Of a DNA stretch of 64,000 bases, positions 47,035 to 56,580 are shown piece after piece. Both the position numbers and the translations under genes were made by a program. The notes below the pieces were generated by a model. The model ran no database searches. It worked only from the letters and a program-made list of their open reading frames with translations, and had not been told where the DNA came from. The stretch's first letter is position 1. Every line of letters begins with the position of its first letter. The stretch spans positions 2,914,001 through 2,978,000 of the forward strand of contig NZ_CP060402.1 in assembly GCF_015040615.1 (NCBI RefSeq), written 5' to 3'. Source of the stretch: Microbacterium sp. YJN-G. Its GTDB lineage: Bacteria > Actinomycetota > Actinomycetes > Actinomycetales > Microbacteriaceae.

Positions 47035-48389
47035 CCGAGGTTCTCCAGGGAGTCGGGTGCCGGCTGAGAGTCAGCGGCGGGATCGAAGCGGAGGAGCACC
47101 GCGCCGTGCGCGGCCAGGCTCAGGCGCAGCGCCCGGCTGCCCGGCGCGACGCCCCGCGCGGCATCCGACTGCACGGTCACGGGTTCCGTCTCGAGGGCGC
47201 GGGCCGTCCACAGCTCGGTCACGACGCCGGCATCCGCCGGCAGCGCGAGCGAGCGCACGTCGAACACCGTCTCGCGCGGGTCGGCCGCGAGGTTGAACAC
47301 GGCCGCGTAGCGGACGCCGTCCGGCCCGCCGGCGCCCCAGATGACCGTCGCGCCCTCCCGGAAGAGCTCTCGGCCGCCCGTCGACTCGCTCAGCACCGCG
47401 AGCGCATCCGCGTTCTGCAGCAGCGCGATCGTCGCCGGGTCGCTGGAGGGCAGGTCGCCGCCGATCATCAGCGGCGAGCGCGCGATGATCCACAGCGTCA
47501 GCAGCGAGATCCGCTCGGCGGGCGTGAGCCGGTCGTCGCGGGGCTCGCCGCGTTCGGCGCGGATGCCGATCCTGCCCAGCGGCAGCATGTCGCCGTCGGG
47601 CCAGCCGTGCGCGGACGCGTGCGGCGCCCAGCGCGCGAAGCGGGCGAAGTTCGCCTCGACGTCGTCCCACCGGTCCCAGAGGTCGTCGCAGATGCGCCAC
47701 ATGGTGGCGTGCGCGCGCAGGTGCTCGAGGTGCGCGAGCGACAGGTCGCGGCCCGGCGACAGGCTCAGCTCGATCGACCGGCCGCTGCGCTCGATCGCGC
47801 GCGCGTAGGCCTCGATGTCGGCGGCCTGGTAGGGCCACAGCATGTCGTCGGCCTTGATGAAGTCCACGCCCCACTGCGCGTACAGCGCGACGGTGCCGTC
47901 GTAGTACGCCTGCGCGGCCGGATGCCGATGGTCGAGCCCGACCATGTCGGGATTCCACTCGCAGGCGTTGGACGGCTCGGCGACGTCGGAGGCCCGCGAG
48001 TCCGTGTCGAGGATCGGCGTATCGGCGGCGAGCGCGCGTCGCGGGATGCCGCGCATGACGTGGATGCCGAAGCGCAGGCCGAGTGCATGGATCTGCGCGG
48101 CGAGCGGGGCGAAGCCCCGCCCGCCGGCCGAGCTCGGGAATCGCTCGGGGTCGGGCACGAGGCGGCCGTGATCGTCCATGCACAACGGCGGGCTGTCGTT
48201 GTAGCCGTGGCTGCGCGCGGTCGGGTCGGACCAGTCGATGTCGATGACGACCGTGTCCCAGCCGTACTCGCGCAGGTGCTCGGACATGAACCGGGCGTTG
48301 GCGAGCACCTCGTCCTCGGTGACGGTGGTGCCGTAGCAGTCCCAGCTGTTCCAGCCCATCGGCGGGCGGGTGGAGATCGGTGTGCGCAT
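47031..48389 (-). CDS. GH27 alpha-galactosidase-family enzyme (possibly beta-L-arabinopyranosidase)
   Basis: 452 residues, no signal peptide. RPPMGWNSWDCYGTTVTEDE is the family start; nucleophile Asp181 is in VDFIKADDMLW and the acid/base is Asp235 or 236 in WRICDDLWDRWDD. GH27 contains alpha-galactosidases and beta-L-arabinopyranosidases, enzymes whose substrates differ only at C5. The arabinose setting makes the second activity worth considering. ATG 48389 is preferred over 48407 because AAGGGGCG lies just upstream of it. Confidence 0.85.
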   Translation of the reverse strand: MRTPISTRPPMGWNSWDCYGTTVTEDEVLANARFMSEHLREYGWDTVVIDIDWSDPTARSHGYNDSPPLCMDDHGRLVPDPERFPSSAGGRGFAPLAAQIHALGLRFGIHVMRGIPRRALAADTPILDTDSRASDVAEPSNACEWNPDMVGLDHRHPAAQAYYDGTVALYAQWGVDFIKADDMLWPYQAADIEAYARAIERSGRSIELSLSPGRDLSLAHLEHLRAHATMWRICDDLWDRWDDVEANFARFARWAPHASAHGWPDGDMLPLGRIGIRAERGEPRDDRLTPAERISLLTLWIIARSPLMIGGDLPSSDPATIALLQNADALAVLSESTGGRELFREGATVIWGAGGPDGVRYAAVFNLAADPRETVFDVRSLALPADAGVVTELWTARALETEPVTVQSDAARGVAPGSRALRLSLAAHGAVLLRFDPAADSQPAPDSLENLG

Positions 48390-48407
48390 GGATGAACGCC
48401 CCTTCAT

Positions 48408-48437
48408 CGGGTCGAGCAGGGTCGGGTCGAGCAGGGT
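48408..48437. repeat. Two tandem 15-bp direct repeats in the GH27 leader
   Basis: CGGGTCGAGCAGGGT is repeated exactly twice head to tail between the LacI stop and the GH27 start. This looks like simple slippage or a recent duplication. Confidence 0.7.
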
Positions 48438-48455
48438 CGGATGCTGCCGGCGGTG

Positions 48456-49466
48456 TCAGCTCGCGGTGGATTCGCGGGCGACCAGGCGCACCGGCCCGAC
48501 GACCGTGCGGTAGTCGTCGTCTCCGCGTCTGCCCTCGATGCGATCGATGAGCATGGTGACCGCGGCATCCGCCATCGCGGCATGGTCGGGGGCGATCGTC
48601 GTCAGCGACGGGGTGAGGAAGGCCGACAGCGGCACGTCGTCGAAGCCGACCACCTTCACGTCCTTCGGCACCCGGCGCCCGGCATCCGCCAGCGCCCGCA
48701 CCGCGCCGATGGCGACGAGGTCGGTGGAGCAGAACACCCCGTCGACCTCCGGGAACCCGGCGAGCAGCTCGGTCATCGCCGCCCGTCCGCCTTCGAGGGT
48801 GAACGGCGTCGAACGCACGAGCCGGGGGTCGAGCCGGATGCCGCGGGCGGCGAGCGCGTCCTCGAAGCCGCGCACGCGCGAGGTGGACACGTCGACGACG
48901 CCGGTGTCGCTGTAGTAGCCGCCGAGCATCGCCGGTGTGCGGCATCCGCGATCGATCAGGTGATCGGCGGCGAGCGCCGCACCGTCGGCGTTGGCCATCA
49001 CGACGTGGTCGAGCGGGCCGGTGAAGCCGCGCTCGCCGAGCGCGACGGTCGGGAAGTCGCCGCGCAGGAGCACCGCGTCGTCGTCGTGCAGCTCGACGGC
49101 GCTGAGGATCAGGCCGTCGTAGTTGCGCAGGCGCGACCGCGAGATGGCATCCAGCTCCCGGTCCCGGCTGGCGGCGGTCTGCTCGACGACGAGTTCGTAG
49201 CCCCGGGCTGCGGCGCGCTCGATGAGCAGGCTGGCCAGCAGCCCGAAGTACGGCCGGTCGATCTCGGGCACGGCCAGGGCGATCACGCCCGTGCGGCCCT
49301 GGCGCAGGCTCCTGGCGGAGGTGTTCACGTGGTAGCCGAGCTCGGCGATCGAGGCGAGCACCTTCTGACGGGTGCTGTCGCGCACATGCGGATGGTCGTT
49401 GACCACGTTCGAGACGGTCATGACCGACACGCCCGCGTGCCGCGCGACGTCCTGCATCGTCGTCAT
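48456..49466 (-). CDS. LacI-family regulator between GH51 and GH27/GH35
   Basis: 336 residues. HTH TTMQDVARHAGVSVMTVSNV and effector domain (VFCSTDLVAIGAVRALADAG; KVVGFDDVPLSAFLTPSLTT). It sits 37 bp downstream of a GH51 gene on the same strand, so it is probably part of GH51-lacI-GH27-GH35. The TGTAGCGNTACA pair at 50993 is its likely target, which would make it autoregulated through the GH51 promoter. Confidence 0.9.
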   Translation of the reverse strand: MTTMQDVARHAGVSVMTVSNVVNDHPHVRDSTRQKVLASIAELGYHVNTSARSLRQGRTGVIALAVPEIDRPYFGLLASLLIERAAARGYELVVEQTAASRDRELDAISRSRLRNYDGLILSAVELHDDDAVLLRGDFPTVALGERGFTGPLDHVVMANADGAALAADHLIDRGCRTPAMLGGYYSDTGVVDVSTSRVRGFEDALAARGIRLDPRLVRSTPFTLEGGRAAMTELLAGFPEVDGVFCSTDLVAIGAVRALADAGRRVPKDVKVVGFDDVPLSAFLTPSLTTIAPDHAAMADAAVTMLIDRIEGRRGDDDYRTVVGPVRLVARESTAS

Positions 49467-49503
49467 GTCGCCTCCCCGTCGATCATCGCAGACGCGGCCG
49501 ATC

Positions 49504-50949
49504 TCACTCCGCGACCGCGAGGCGCACGGTGGCGACTGAGTGCGGCGGCAGGGTCGCCTTCACCGTGCGGCCGTTCACCGAGACGTCGAGGTCGGCGAGG
49601 GCGACCGTGTCCGGGGCGTCGAAGGTGTTGTGCGCCGTGGCCGATGCCCCCGTGAGCACCTGGGCGCGTCGCACCTCGGTGATCGCCGACGGCAGCTCGA
49701 AGACGACCTCGACCTCGCGGTCGAGCGCGGTGTTCGTCACGCTCACCGTGTAGGCGCCGTCCTTGAACGACGCGGTCGCGTCGGTGTCCTGGCCGAACGT
49801 TCCGGCGGGCACGTCCACGTACTCCGCATCCTGGTGGTCGGTGTAGAGATCGAACACGTGATAGGTCGGCGTGGTCAGCATCCGCCCGCCGTCGGTGAGG
49901 ATCATCGCCTGCAGCACGTTGACCAGCTGGGCGATGTTGGCCATCCGCACCCGGTCGGCGTGGCGGTGGAAGATGTTCAGCGTGATCGCCGCGACCGCGG
50001 CATCCCGCAGAGTGCTCTGCTGGTAGAGGAACCCGGGGTTGGTGCCCTCTTCGACGTCGTACCAGGTGCCCCACTCGTCGACGATCAGCGAGACGCGCTT
50101 GGCGGGGTCGTACTTGTCCATGATGCGGCTGTGCCGCGTGACCAGCTCGTCCATGCGGCGGGCCTGGCGCAGGGTCTCGTGCCATTCGAAGTCCGAGAAC
50201 TCCAGCGCCGCGCCCTTCCGGGCCCAGTCGGAGGTCGGCAGGGTGTAGTAGTGCAGGCTGAGGCCGTGCATGTGCTCGGCGGCGCGCGCCATGAGCACGT
50301 CGGTCCATTCGTAGTCGTCGGCGTTGGCGCCGCAGGCGATCTTCGCGATCTGGTCCTCGCCGTAGTTGCGCACGTAGGTCTGGAACTGCCGGTACTGGTT
50401 GGCGTAGTGCAGCGGGAGCATGTTGCCCCCGCATCCCCAGCTCTCGTTCCCGACCCCGAAGAACTCCAGCTTCCACGGCTGCTCGCGGCCGTACCGCTTG
50501 CGCAGCTCGGCCATCGGCGCGGTGGAGTCGAGGGTCATGTACTCGATCCAGTCCTGCATCTCGGCGACGGTGCCGCTTCCGACGTTGCCGTTGATGTACG
50601 CCTCGGCGTCGAGCTGGTGCAGCAGCTCGAAGTACTCGTGCGTGCCGAAGGCGTTCGACTCGACGACGCCGCCCCAGTGCGTGTTCACCATCGGCTGACG
50701 CTCGGGGCCGACGCCCTTGAGCCAGTGGTACTCGTCGGCGAAGCATCCGCCGGGCCAGCGCACCACCGGCACCTTGATGTGCCGCAGCGCGTCGATCACG
50801 TCGGTGCGCAGGCCGTTGCGGTGCGGGATGTCGGAGTCGGCCCCGACCCAGACGCCTTCGTAGATGCAGCGGCCGAGGTGCTCGGCGAACTGCCCGTAGA
50901 TGCGGCGGTCGATGACGGATGCACCGGGGGTGCGGGAGAGAACGGTCAC
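49504..50949 (-). CDS. GH51 alpha-L-arabinofuranosidase, divergent paralogue
   Basis: 481 residues, no signal peptide. [20 protein letters not shown] opens the barrel; acid/base Glu169 is in [15 protein letters not shown] and nucleophile Glu292 in [15 protein letters not shown]. It differs clearly from the other two GH51 enzymes here ([11 protein letters not shown] rather than CLGNE[L/M]DGPW), so its substrate range probably differs. The GTG at 50949 is chosen: AGGA lies about 8 bp before it and the frame upstream runs through the operators. Divergent from the GH127 gene. Confidence 0.9.
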   Translation of the reverse strand: MTVLSRTPGASVIDRRIYGQFAEHLGRCIYEGVWVGADSDIPHRNGLRTDVIDALRHIKVPVVRWPGGCFADEYHWLKGVGPERQPMVNTHWGGVVESNAFGTHEYFELLHQLDAEAYINGNVGSGTVAEMQDWIEYMTLDSTAPMAELRKRYGREQPWKLEFFGVGNESWGCGGNMLPLHYANQYRQFQTYVRNYGEDQIAKIACGANADDYEWTDVLMARAAEHMHGLSLHYYTLPTSDWARKGAALEFSDFEWHETLRQARRMDELVTRHSRIMDKYDPAKRVSLIVDEWGTWYDVEEGTNPGFLYQQSTLRDAAVAAITLNIFHRHADRVRMANIAQLVNVLQAMILTDGGRMLTTPTYHVFDLYTDHQDAEYVDVPAGTFGQDTDATASFKDGAYTVSVTNTALDREVEVVFELPSAITEVRRAQVLTGASATAHNTFDAPDTVALADLDVSVNGRTVKATLPPHSVATVRLAVAE

Positions 50950-50992
50950 GGGGGTCCTGTCGACGGAGGAGCATCGGCTTCGATGAACGGTG

Positions 50993-51027
50993 TGTAGCGA
51001 TACAATCACAGTTCCTGTAGCGTTACA
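50993..51027. promoter_or_regulatory. Pair of LacI operators between GH51 and GH127 genes
   Basis: TGTAGCGATACA (50993-51004) and TGTAGCGTTACA (51016-51027) are inverted repeats of the form TGTAGCGNTACA, 23 bp apart centre to centre. They lie between two divergent glycosidase genes, so both would respond to one repressor, probably the LacI at 48456-49466. Confidence 0.75.
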
Positions 51028-51076
51028 ACACTCTCGATCCGAAGGCGAGGACTCGCCATCACCCGAAGGTCTGCGC

Positions 51077-53317
51077 ATGAAGTTCCTGCCCCTGGATCAG
51101 GTCCGCCTGCTCGACGGTCCGTTCGCCCGGGCCGTCGAGGTCGATCTGCGCTACGCGCTCGAGCTCGACCCCGATCGGCTGCTCGCCCCGTTCCGGCGCG
51201 AGGCGGGTCTGCCGGCGAAGGCGCCAAGCTACGGCAACTGGGAGGACTCGGGGCTCGACGGCCAGATCGCCGGGCACCAGCTCTCCGCTCTCGCGTTCCT
51301 GCACGCCTCGACCGGTGACGTCGAGGCGCGTCGCCGGCTGGACGCGATGGTCGCCGAGCTCGCCGAGTGCCAGCGCGCGAACGGCGGCGGCTACGTCGGC
51401 GGCATCCCGGGCGGTCAGGCGCTGTTCGAGTCGCTGGCGACCGGGGGCGCCGGCGCCGTCGCGGCGCTCGGCTCCAGCGAGCACTGGGTGCCCTGGTACA
51501 ACCTGCACAAGACCTTCCAGGGCCTGATCGATGCGCATGTCGTCGCCGGCGACGAGCTGCCGCTGCGCATCGTCACGTCGCTGGCCGACTGGTGGCTGCC
51601 CATCGCCGACCGGATCGACGACGCGACGTTCGAGCGGATGCTGGACACCGAGTTCGGCGGCATGAACGATGCCTTCGCGCAGCTGGCCCAGCTGACCGGC
51701 CAGGACAAGTACGCCGCGCAGGCCGAACGGTTCTCGCATCGCGCGATCCTCGATCCTCTGCGGCGCGGTGAGGATGCACTGACCGGCCTGCACGCGAACA
51801 CGCAGATCCCGAAGGCGGTCGGCTATGCGAGCACCGCCGTCGCCGTCGGCGACGACGCGTACCTGCGTGCGGCCGATGCGTTCTGGCGCACCGTGGTCGA
51901 GCACCGCACGGTGGCGATCGGCGGCAACAGCGTGCGCGAGCACTTCCACGACGCGCACGACTTCACGTCGATGATCGACGACCGCGAGGGTCCGGAGTTC
52001 TGCAACACCTACAACATGCTCAAGCTCACCCGGGCGCTCGCCGAGCACGAGCTGCGCCCCGAGCTGCTCGACTTCGCCGAGCGCGCGGTGTTCAACCACG
52101 TGCTCGCCTCGCAGCATCCCGAGCGCGGCGGCTTCGTGTACTTCACCTCGATGCGCCCGCGTCACTACCGGGTGTACTCGCAGCCGCAGCTCGGCTTCTG
52201 GTGCTGCGTCGGCACCGGCCTCGAGGCGCAGGCCCGCTCGGCGGCCGAGTGGGTGTTCGGCATCGAGGACGGCGCACCGGCGGTGAACCTCTACCTGCCC
52301 GCCCAGGCGCTGATCGATCTGCCGGGTGCCGCCCTGCCTGGCGTCAGCATCCGCGTCGAGGCCGACCTGCCGCGCAGCGGCGAGGTCGCCATCCGCATCG
52401 ATCCCGCGGAGGCCAGGGCGTTCCCGCTGCGGTTGCGCGTGCCGGCGTGGGCCGAAGAGCTGGCCGGCGGGCTCGTGGACCTGCGCGTGAACGGCTCGCC
52501 GGCCGAGGCCGGGGCTCTGCCCGGCGCTGTGCTGGTCGAGCGCACCTGGGAGCCCGGCGACCGCGTGACGTTCCGGCTGCCGGTCGACGTGCGCGCCGAG
52601 CGGCTGCCCGACGGCTCGCCGTGGCAGGCGTTCCTCGCCGGTCCGTCGGTGCTGGCGACGCGGGACGGCGACGCGCATCTCGACGGGCTGTACGCCGATG
52701 ACAGCCGGATGGGTCATGTCGCGCACGGCCCGCTGCTGCCCTTCGCCGACCTGCCGGTGCTCTCCCCCGGCGAGGTGCCCGGCGGGCTGGAGCCGTTCTC
52801 CGGCATCCACGACTCCCGCTACACCGTGTACTGGCCGGTCTCGGACGGCGACCGGGCGGCGCGCGCGGCGCAGCTGCGCGACCTCGACGACGGCCTCGCG
52901 GTCGACGCGGCGACGGTCGATGCGGTGGCGTTCGGCGAGCAGCAGCCGGAGTCCGACCACGGTTTCACCGGCACCGGCACGTCCGTGCTGACGACGGGTG
53001 ACCGGCGCTGGCGGACGACGACCGAGAGCATGTCGGTGCGGATGCAGACGCCGGGCGCCCGCACCCTGCGCATCCGCTATCGGCTGACGGAGACGCCCAC
53101 CGCGGTGACGGTGCGGATCGACGACGAGATCGTCGCCGAGGAGCGCTTCGGCACCGCCGACCGAGACGGCGGCCGTGACGCCGGCCGCGACGGTGAGGTG
53201 CTCGACATCGACTACGGGATCGGCGAGGTCGCCGGGCGCACGACCGCGCAGGTGCGGTTCACCGCCGCCGATGGCCTGCTCACTCCCGCGATCGGGGCGG
53301 TGCGGCTGCTGCGCTGA
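51077..53317 (+). CDS. GH127 beta-L-arabinofuranosidase
   Basis: 746 residues, no signal peptide. The (alpha/alpha)6 barrel starts [20 protein letters not shown]. The zinc and catalytic set of this family is present: Glu307 and Cys309 in [19 protein letters not shown], Cys376 and Cys377 in [16 protein letters not shown]; Cys377 corresponds to the proposed nucleophile. GH127 releases beta-L-arabinofuranose from plant hydroxyproline-linked arabino-oligosaccharides. GAAGG precedes ATG 51077; the open frame upstream covers the operators. C-terminal beta domains complete it. Confidence 0.92.
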   Translation: MKFLPLDQVRLLDGPFARAVEVDLRYALELDPDRLLAPFRREAGLPAKAPSYGNWEDSGLDGQIAGHQLSALAFLHASTGDVEARRRLDAMVAELAECQRANGGGYVGGIPGGQALFESLATGGAGAVAALGSSEHWVPWYNLHKTFQGLIDAHVVAGDELPLRIVTSLADWWLPIADRIDDATFERMLDTEFGGMNDAFAQLAQLTGQDKYAAQAERFSHRAILDPLRRGEDALTGLHANTQIPKAVGYASTAVAVGDDAYLRAADAFWRTVVEHRTVAIGGNSVREHFHDAHDFTSMIDDREGPEFCNTYNMLKLTRALAEHELRPELLDFAERAVFNHVLASQHPERGGFVYFTSMRPRHYRVYSQPQLGFWCCVGTGLEAQARSAAEWVFGIEDGAPAVNLYLPAQALIDLPGAALPGVSIRVEADLPRSGEVAIRIDPAEARAFPLRLRVPAWAEELAGGLVDLRVNGSPAEAGALPGAVLVERTWEPGDRVTFRLPVDVRAERLPDGSPWQAFLAGPSVLATRDGDAHLDGLYADDSRMGHVAHGPLLPFADLPVLSPGEVPGGLEPFSGIHDSRYTVYWPVSDGDRAARAAQLRDLDDGLAVDAATVDAVAFGEQQPESDHGFTGTGTSVLTTGDRRWRTTTESMSVRMQTPGARTLRIRYRLTETPTAVTVRIDDEIVAEERFGTADRDGGRDAGRDGEVLDIDYGIGEVAGRTTAQVRFTAADGLLTPAIGAVRLLR

Positions 53318-53347
53318 CGCCCGGGCCCACCGGGGTACGGAGCGGCC

Positions 53348-54361
53348 TCAGGGCCTCTCGTCGGCCGAGTCCGGCCAGGTGGCGCTCGGCCAGCCGTCGC
53401 GCCACTCCAGCGGCAGGATGCCGAGGGTGGGGATGCCGTCGGCGGCCCCGTCGTAGTAATGGAAGGCCAGCATCCCGTCCGCGACGGACTGCCCTCCCGG
53501 GCCGATGCGCGAGGCGCCGTCGCCGGCCAGCACGATGGTGCCGCCGTCGTCGAGGAGGGCTGCGCCGTGGGCATCCAGGTACGGGCCGGTGACGTCCTCC
53601 GCCCTGCCGACGATGATCTCGTAGGTGCTGTCGACGCCGCGGCAGCAGAAGCCGCGCGAGGCGAACAGATAGAACCAGCCGTCGCGCTCGATGATGTACG
53701 GCGCCTCGATCGCGTTCTCGACGAGGCCGCGGTCGGCGAGCCGCAGGGGTTCGGCGTCGTCGGCGCGCAGTCCGCCGGGCCATTCCAGTTCGACCATCCG
53801 GATGCCCGACGAGAACGAGCCGAACGACATCCATGGCGTGCCGTCGGCATCCTCCACGATGCCGGCGTCGATGGCGTTGTAGTCGGTGCCCTCCGAGGCG
53901 ATCACCGGCCCGCGGTCGACCCATTCGTAGGCGGGGTCGGCGGGGTCGAGAGTGGTGTTGGTGGCCAGGGCGATCACCGAGCGGCTGCTGCCGAAGGTCG
54001 ACACCGAGTAGTAGAGGTACCAGGTGCCGTCATGCTCGTACAGCTCGGGCGCCCAGAGGTTGTCGACCCCGGGCACGGCATCCGCGAGCCAGGCGGGCTT
54101 CTCGGGCCACACCTCACCGGCGTACTCCCAGTCGGCACCGTCGTCGGAGCGCCGGATCTGGATGCCGCCGTCGGCGATCTGCCCGTTGCCGGTCGAGTAC
54201 ACGAAATGGCCGTCCTCGGTGACCGCGTAGGCCGGGTCGTGCACGAAGACGTCGCCCGACAGCTCGGGCGCGGCGACCGCCGCCGCGCACCCAGCCAGCG
54301 CCGTCGCCGCGGTGAGGACCGCGACGGCGGCGCCGGCCAGGCGCAGGAGCGGATGCGTCAC
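53348..54361 (-). CDS. Surface lipoprotein GH43 endo-arabinanase
   Basis: 337 residues. The signal peptide ends in ALAGC (Cys25), a lipobox, so the enzyme is held on the outer face of the membrane. It is a five-bladed GH43 propeller with base Asp42 (VHDPAY), Asp165 (NAIDAGI) and acid Glu219 (NAIEAPYI). NLWAPELYEHDGTWYLYYSV and FASRGFCCRGVDSTYEI are typical of arabinan endo-1,5-alpha-arabinosidases. GTG start overlaps the GH51 stop (GTGA). The only clearly exported arabinan enzyme in the window. Confidence 0.9.
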   Translation of the reverse strand: MTHPLLRLAGAAVAVLTAATALAGCAAAVAAPELSGDVFVHDPAYAVTEDGHFVYSTGNGQIADGGIQIRRSDDGADWEYAGEVWPEKPAWLADAVPGVDNLWAPELYEHDGTWYLYYSVSTFGSSRSVIALATNTTLDPADPAYEWVDRGPVIASEGTDYNAIDAGIVEDADGTPWMSFGSFSSGIRMVELEWPGGLRADDAEPLRLADRGLVENAIEAPYIIERDGWFYLFASRGFCCRGVDSTYEIIVGRAEDVTGPYLDAHGAALLDDGGTIVLAGDGASRIGPGGQSVADGMLAFHYYDGAADGIPTLGILPLEWRDGWPSATWPDSADERP

Positions 54362-55857
54362 GACAGGGCGAGCGCAGACCAGGAGACGGGCGGCAGCGTG
54401 ACCGTGAGCACGCCGTCGGCGAGGGCCACACACTCGAGGTCCTTCAGCCCGACGCGGTTCTGGTCGGCGAGGGTGTTCTTGGCGTACACCTCGTCGTCCC
54501 ACAGGGTGACGGCCTCGTCGATGCGCGAGACCCCGAGCTCGGAGACCGCGATGGTCACCTCGATCGATTCGGTCTGGCTGCGGTTGACCAGGAACACCGC
54601 CGAGCTCTCGCCGTCGGTGGTGACGACGGAGTCCACCAGGGGTGCCGCGCCGTAGACGGCGGTGTCGTAGGTGCCCACGTCGATGCGGGGCTTGATGATC
54701 TCGCCCTTGGCCAGGCGCGAGGTCACCGAGAACGGGAAGAACGTGGTCTGCCGCCAGGCGTCTCCGCCGGGCTCGGTCATGATCGGCGCGATCACGTTGA
54801 CCAGCTGGGCGAGCGAGGCCGAGGCGACCCGGTCGTGGTTCTTCAGCAGCGTGATGAGCAGGTTGCCCAGCACCACGGCATCCGCCACCGAGTACACGTC
54901 CTCGAGCTGGCGGGGCGCGTAGCGCCACTCGTCGTTGACCTCGTCGGAGGCCTGGTGCTCGTCGAGGTACCAGATGTTCCACTCGTCGAACGAGAGCTTG
55001 ATCTTCTTGTCGGACTTCAGCTTGTACCCGACGTGGTCGGCCGTGGCGGCTACCGTCTCGATGAAGTACTGCATGTTCAGCGACGAGGCCAGGTACGAGG
55101 CGAGGTCTCCGCCGCGCTCCTGGTAGTAGGCGTGGCACGAGATGAAGTCGACGTGCTGGTACGTGTGCTCGAGCACCGTGCGCTCCCAGTCGCCGAAGGT
55201 CGGCATCGACGACCCCGACGAGCCGCACACGACCAGTTCGAGGTTGCGGTCGGCGGCCTTCATGGCCTGCGCCGTGCGGGCGGCGAGCTTGCCGTAGTCG
55301 TCGGCGGTCATGTAGCCGGTCTGCCACGGGCCGTCCATCTCGTTGCCCAGGCACCACATGCGGATGTCGTGCGGCTCGACGGTGCCGTTGGCGATGCGCT
55401 GGTCGCTCAGCGCCGTGCCCGAGGGGTGGTTGGCGTACTCGAGCAGGTCGAGGGCTGCCTCGATGCCGCGGGTGCCGAGGTTGACGGCCATCATCAGCTC
55501 GGAACCGGTGAGCTTGAGCCACCGGGCGAACTCGTCGACGCCGACCTGGTTGGTCTCCAGCGAGTGCCAGGCGAGGTCACGGCGCACCGGGCGCTGCTCG
55601 CGCGGACCGACCGAGTCCTCCCAGCGGAAGCCCGAGACGAAGTTGCCGCCCGGGTAGCGGATCGTGGTCGAGCCGAGCTCGCGCACGAGGTCGACGACGT
55701 CGAGGCGGAAGCCGTCCTCATTGGCGGTGGGGTGGCCGGGCTCGTAGATGCCGTCGTAGACGCAGCGGCCGAGGTGCTCGACGAACGAGCCGAAGATGCG
55801 CCGGTCGATCGGCGCGACGACCGCCTCGCGGTCGATGGAGATGCGTGCCTTGGTCAC
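54358..55857 (-). CDS. abfA: GH51 alpha-L-arabinofuranosidase
   Basis: 499 residues, no signal peptide. IFGSFVEHLGRCVYDGIYEP, IRYPGGNFVSGFRWEDSVG, acid/base Glu173 in CLGNEMDGPW and nucleophile Glu292 in LSFDEWNIWY. Very similar to the enzyme at 43662-45185, so an old duplication. Overlaps the lipoprotein arabinanase gene and follows the membrane-protein gene by 78 bp; part of the long arabinan operon. Confidence 0.95.
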   Translation of the reverse strand: MTKARISIDREAVVAPIDRRIFGSFVEHLGRCVYDGIYEPGHPTANEDGFRLDVVDLVRELGSTTIRYPGGNFVSGFRWEDSVGPREQRPVRRDLAWHSLETNQVGVDEFARWLKLTGSELMMAVNLGTRGIEAALDLLEYANHPSGTALSDQRIANGTVEPHDIRMWCLGNEMDGPWQTGYMTADDYGKLAARTAQAMKAADRNLELVVCGSSGSSMPTFGDWERTVLEHTYQHVDFISCHAYYQERGGDLASYLASSLNMQYFIETVAATADHVGYKLKSDKKIKLSFDEWNIWYLDEHQASDEVNDEWRYAPRQLEDVYSVADAVVLGNLLITLLKNHDRVASASLAQLVNVIAPIMTEPGGDAWRQTTFFPFSVTSRLAKGEIIKPRIDVGTYDTAVYGAAPLVDSVVTTDGESSAVFLVNRSQTESIEVTIAVSELGVSRIDEAVTLWDDEVYAKNTLADQNRVGLKDLECVALADGVLTVTLPPVSWSALALS

Positions 55858-55909
55858 GGTGTTCCTTTTCTGGGTGGGGTGGTCAGTGCATCGACGCGGT
55901 CGTCAGCGG

Positions 55910-55936
55910 GGTCGCTGAGCCCGTCGAAGGGTCGGT
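55910..55936. repeat. CTTCGACAGGCTCAG-type short repeat, intergenic copy
   Basis: CTGAGCCCGTCGAAGGGTC matches the repeat at 14817 with one change (CCC for CCT), continuing into GGTC. It lies between the YesL-like gene and the GH51 gene; its right end touches the YesL-like stop codon. Confidence 0.55.
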
Positions 55937-56580
55937 CAGTGGTTCGGATGCGCCGGGTCGAGGTGGGCGAGCCGCCGGTCGATGAGGCGCACGGCGATGG
56001 CGAGCGGCACGGAGGCGCCCGCCAGCGGGGCGAAGACCGGGACTGCGAGCGCGATCAGGCCGCACGCGGCGAGCGCGACGACCACGCCGGCCCCGGTCGC
56101 AGGCGATGTGAGCGTGACGGTGACCGCGTAGCGCAGCAGCGCCGCGGGCGGGTCGTCGTAGCGCTCGAGCAGGGTCACGACGACGATGCCGGTCAGCAGG
56201 GCGGCCAGCGCGATCGCCACGGTCAGCGTCGTGAGCACGGCGGCGGCCGGCCCGGTCAGACGCGGCAGCACGAGGGCGTCGGCGGCGAGCAGCGCGGCAG
56301 CGGCGAGGAACGGGATGCCGGCGAGGTTCGCGCGCAGGAACGAACGGCGGTAGGCGCGCACGAAGACGCGGGTCGCACCGCCCTCGCGCTCGAGGGTCGT
56401 CGAGTCGCGCAGCAGCACGGATGCCGCGGCGGCGCCTGCCGGCATGATGCCGAGCACCCCGAGCCCGGCCAGGGTGCCGGCCGCGAACAGCAGGTTGACG
56501 AGCACGAGCGTGCAGGCCGCGTTCAGCAGCTGCATGACCCGGCCGGTCCAGCCCAGGCCCAGCTGCGCCTCGGTGTTCAT
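55936..56580 (-). CDS. YesL-like (DUF624) membrane protein
   Basis: 214 residues, about five hydrophobic segments: LLNAACTLVLVNLLFAAGTL, LGIMPAGAAAASVLL, then FLRANLAGIPFLAAAALLAA and two more. The GxxPAxxAA block after the first segments is the DUF624/YesL hallmark. These proteins travel with CUT1 sugar ABC systems and rhamnogalacturonan or arabinan genes; their function is unknown. ATG 56580 overlaps the GH43 stop (ATGA). The earlier in-frame ATG would lie inside that gene. Confidence 0.8.
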   Translation of the reverse strand: MNTEAQLGLGWTGRVMQLLNAACTLVLVNLLFAAGTLAGLGVLGIMPAGAAAASVLLRDSTTLEREGGATRVFVRAYRRSFLRANLAGIPFLAAAALLAADALVLPRLTGPAAAVLTTLTVAIALAALLTGIVVVTLLERYDDPPAALLRYAVTVTLTSPATGAGVVVALAACGLIALAVPVFAPLAGASVPLAIAVRLIDRRLAHLDPAHPNH

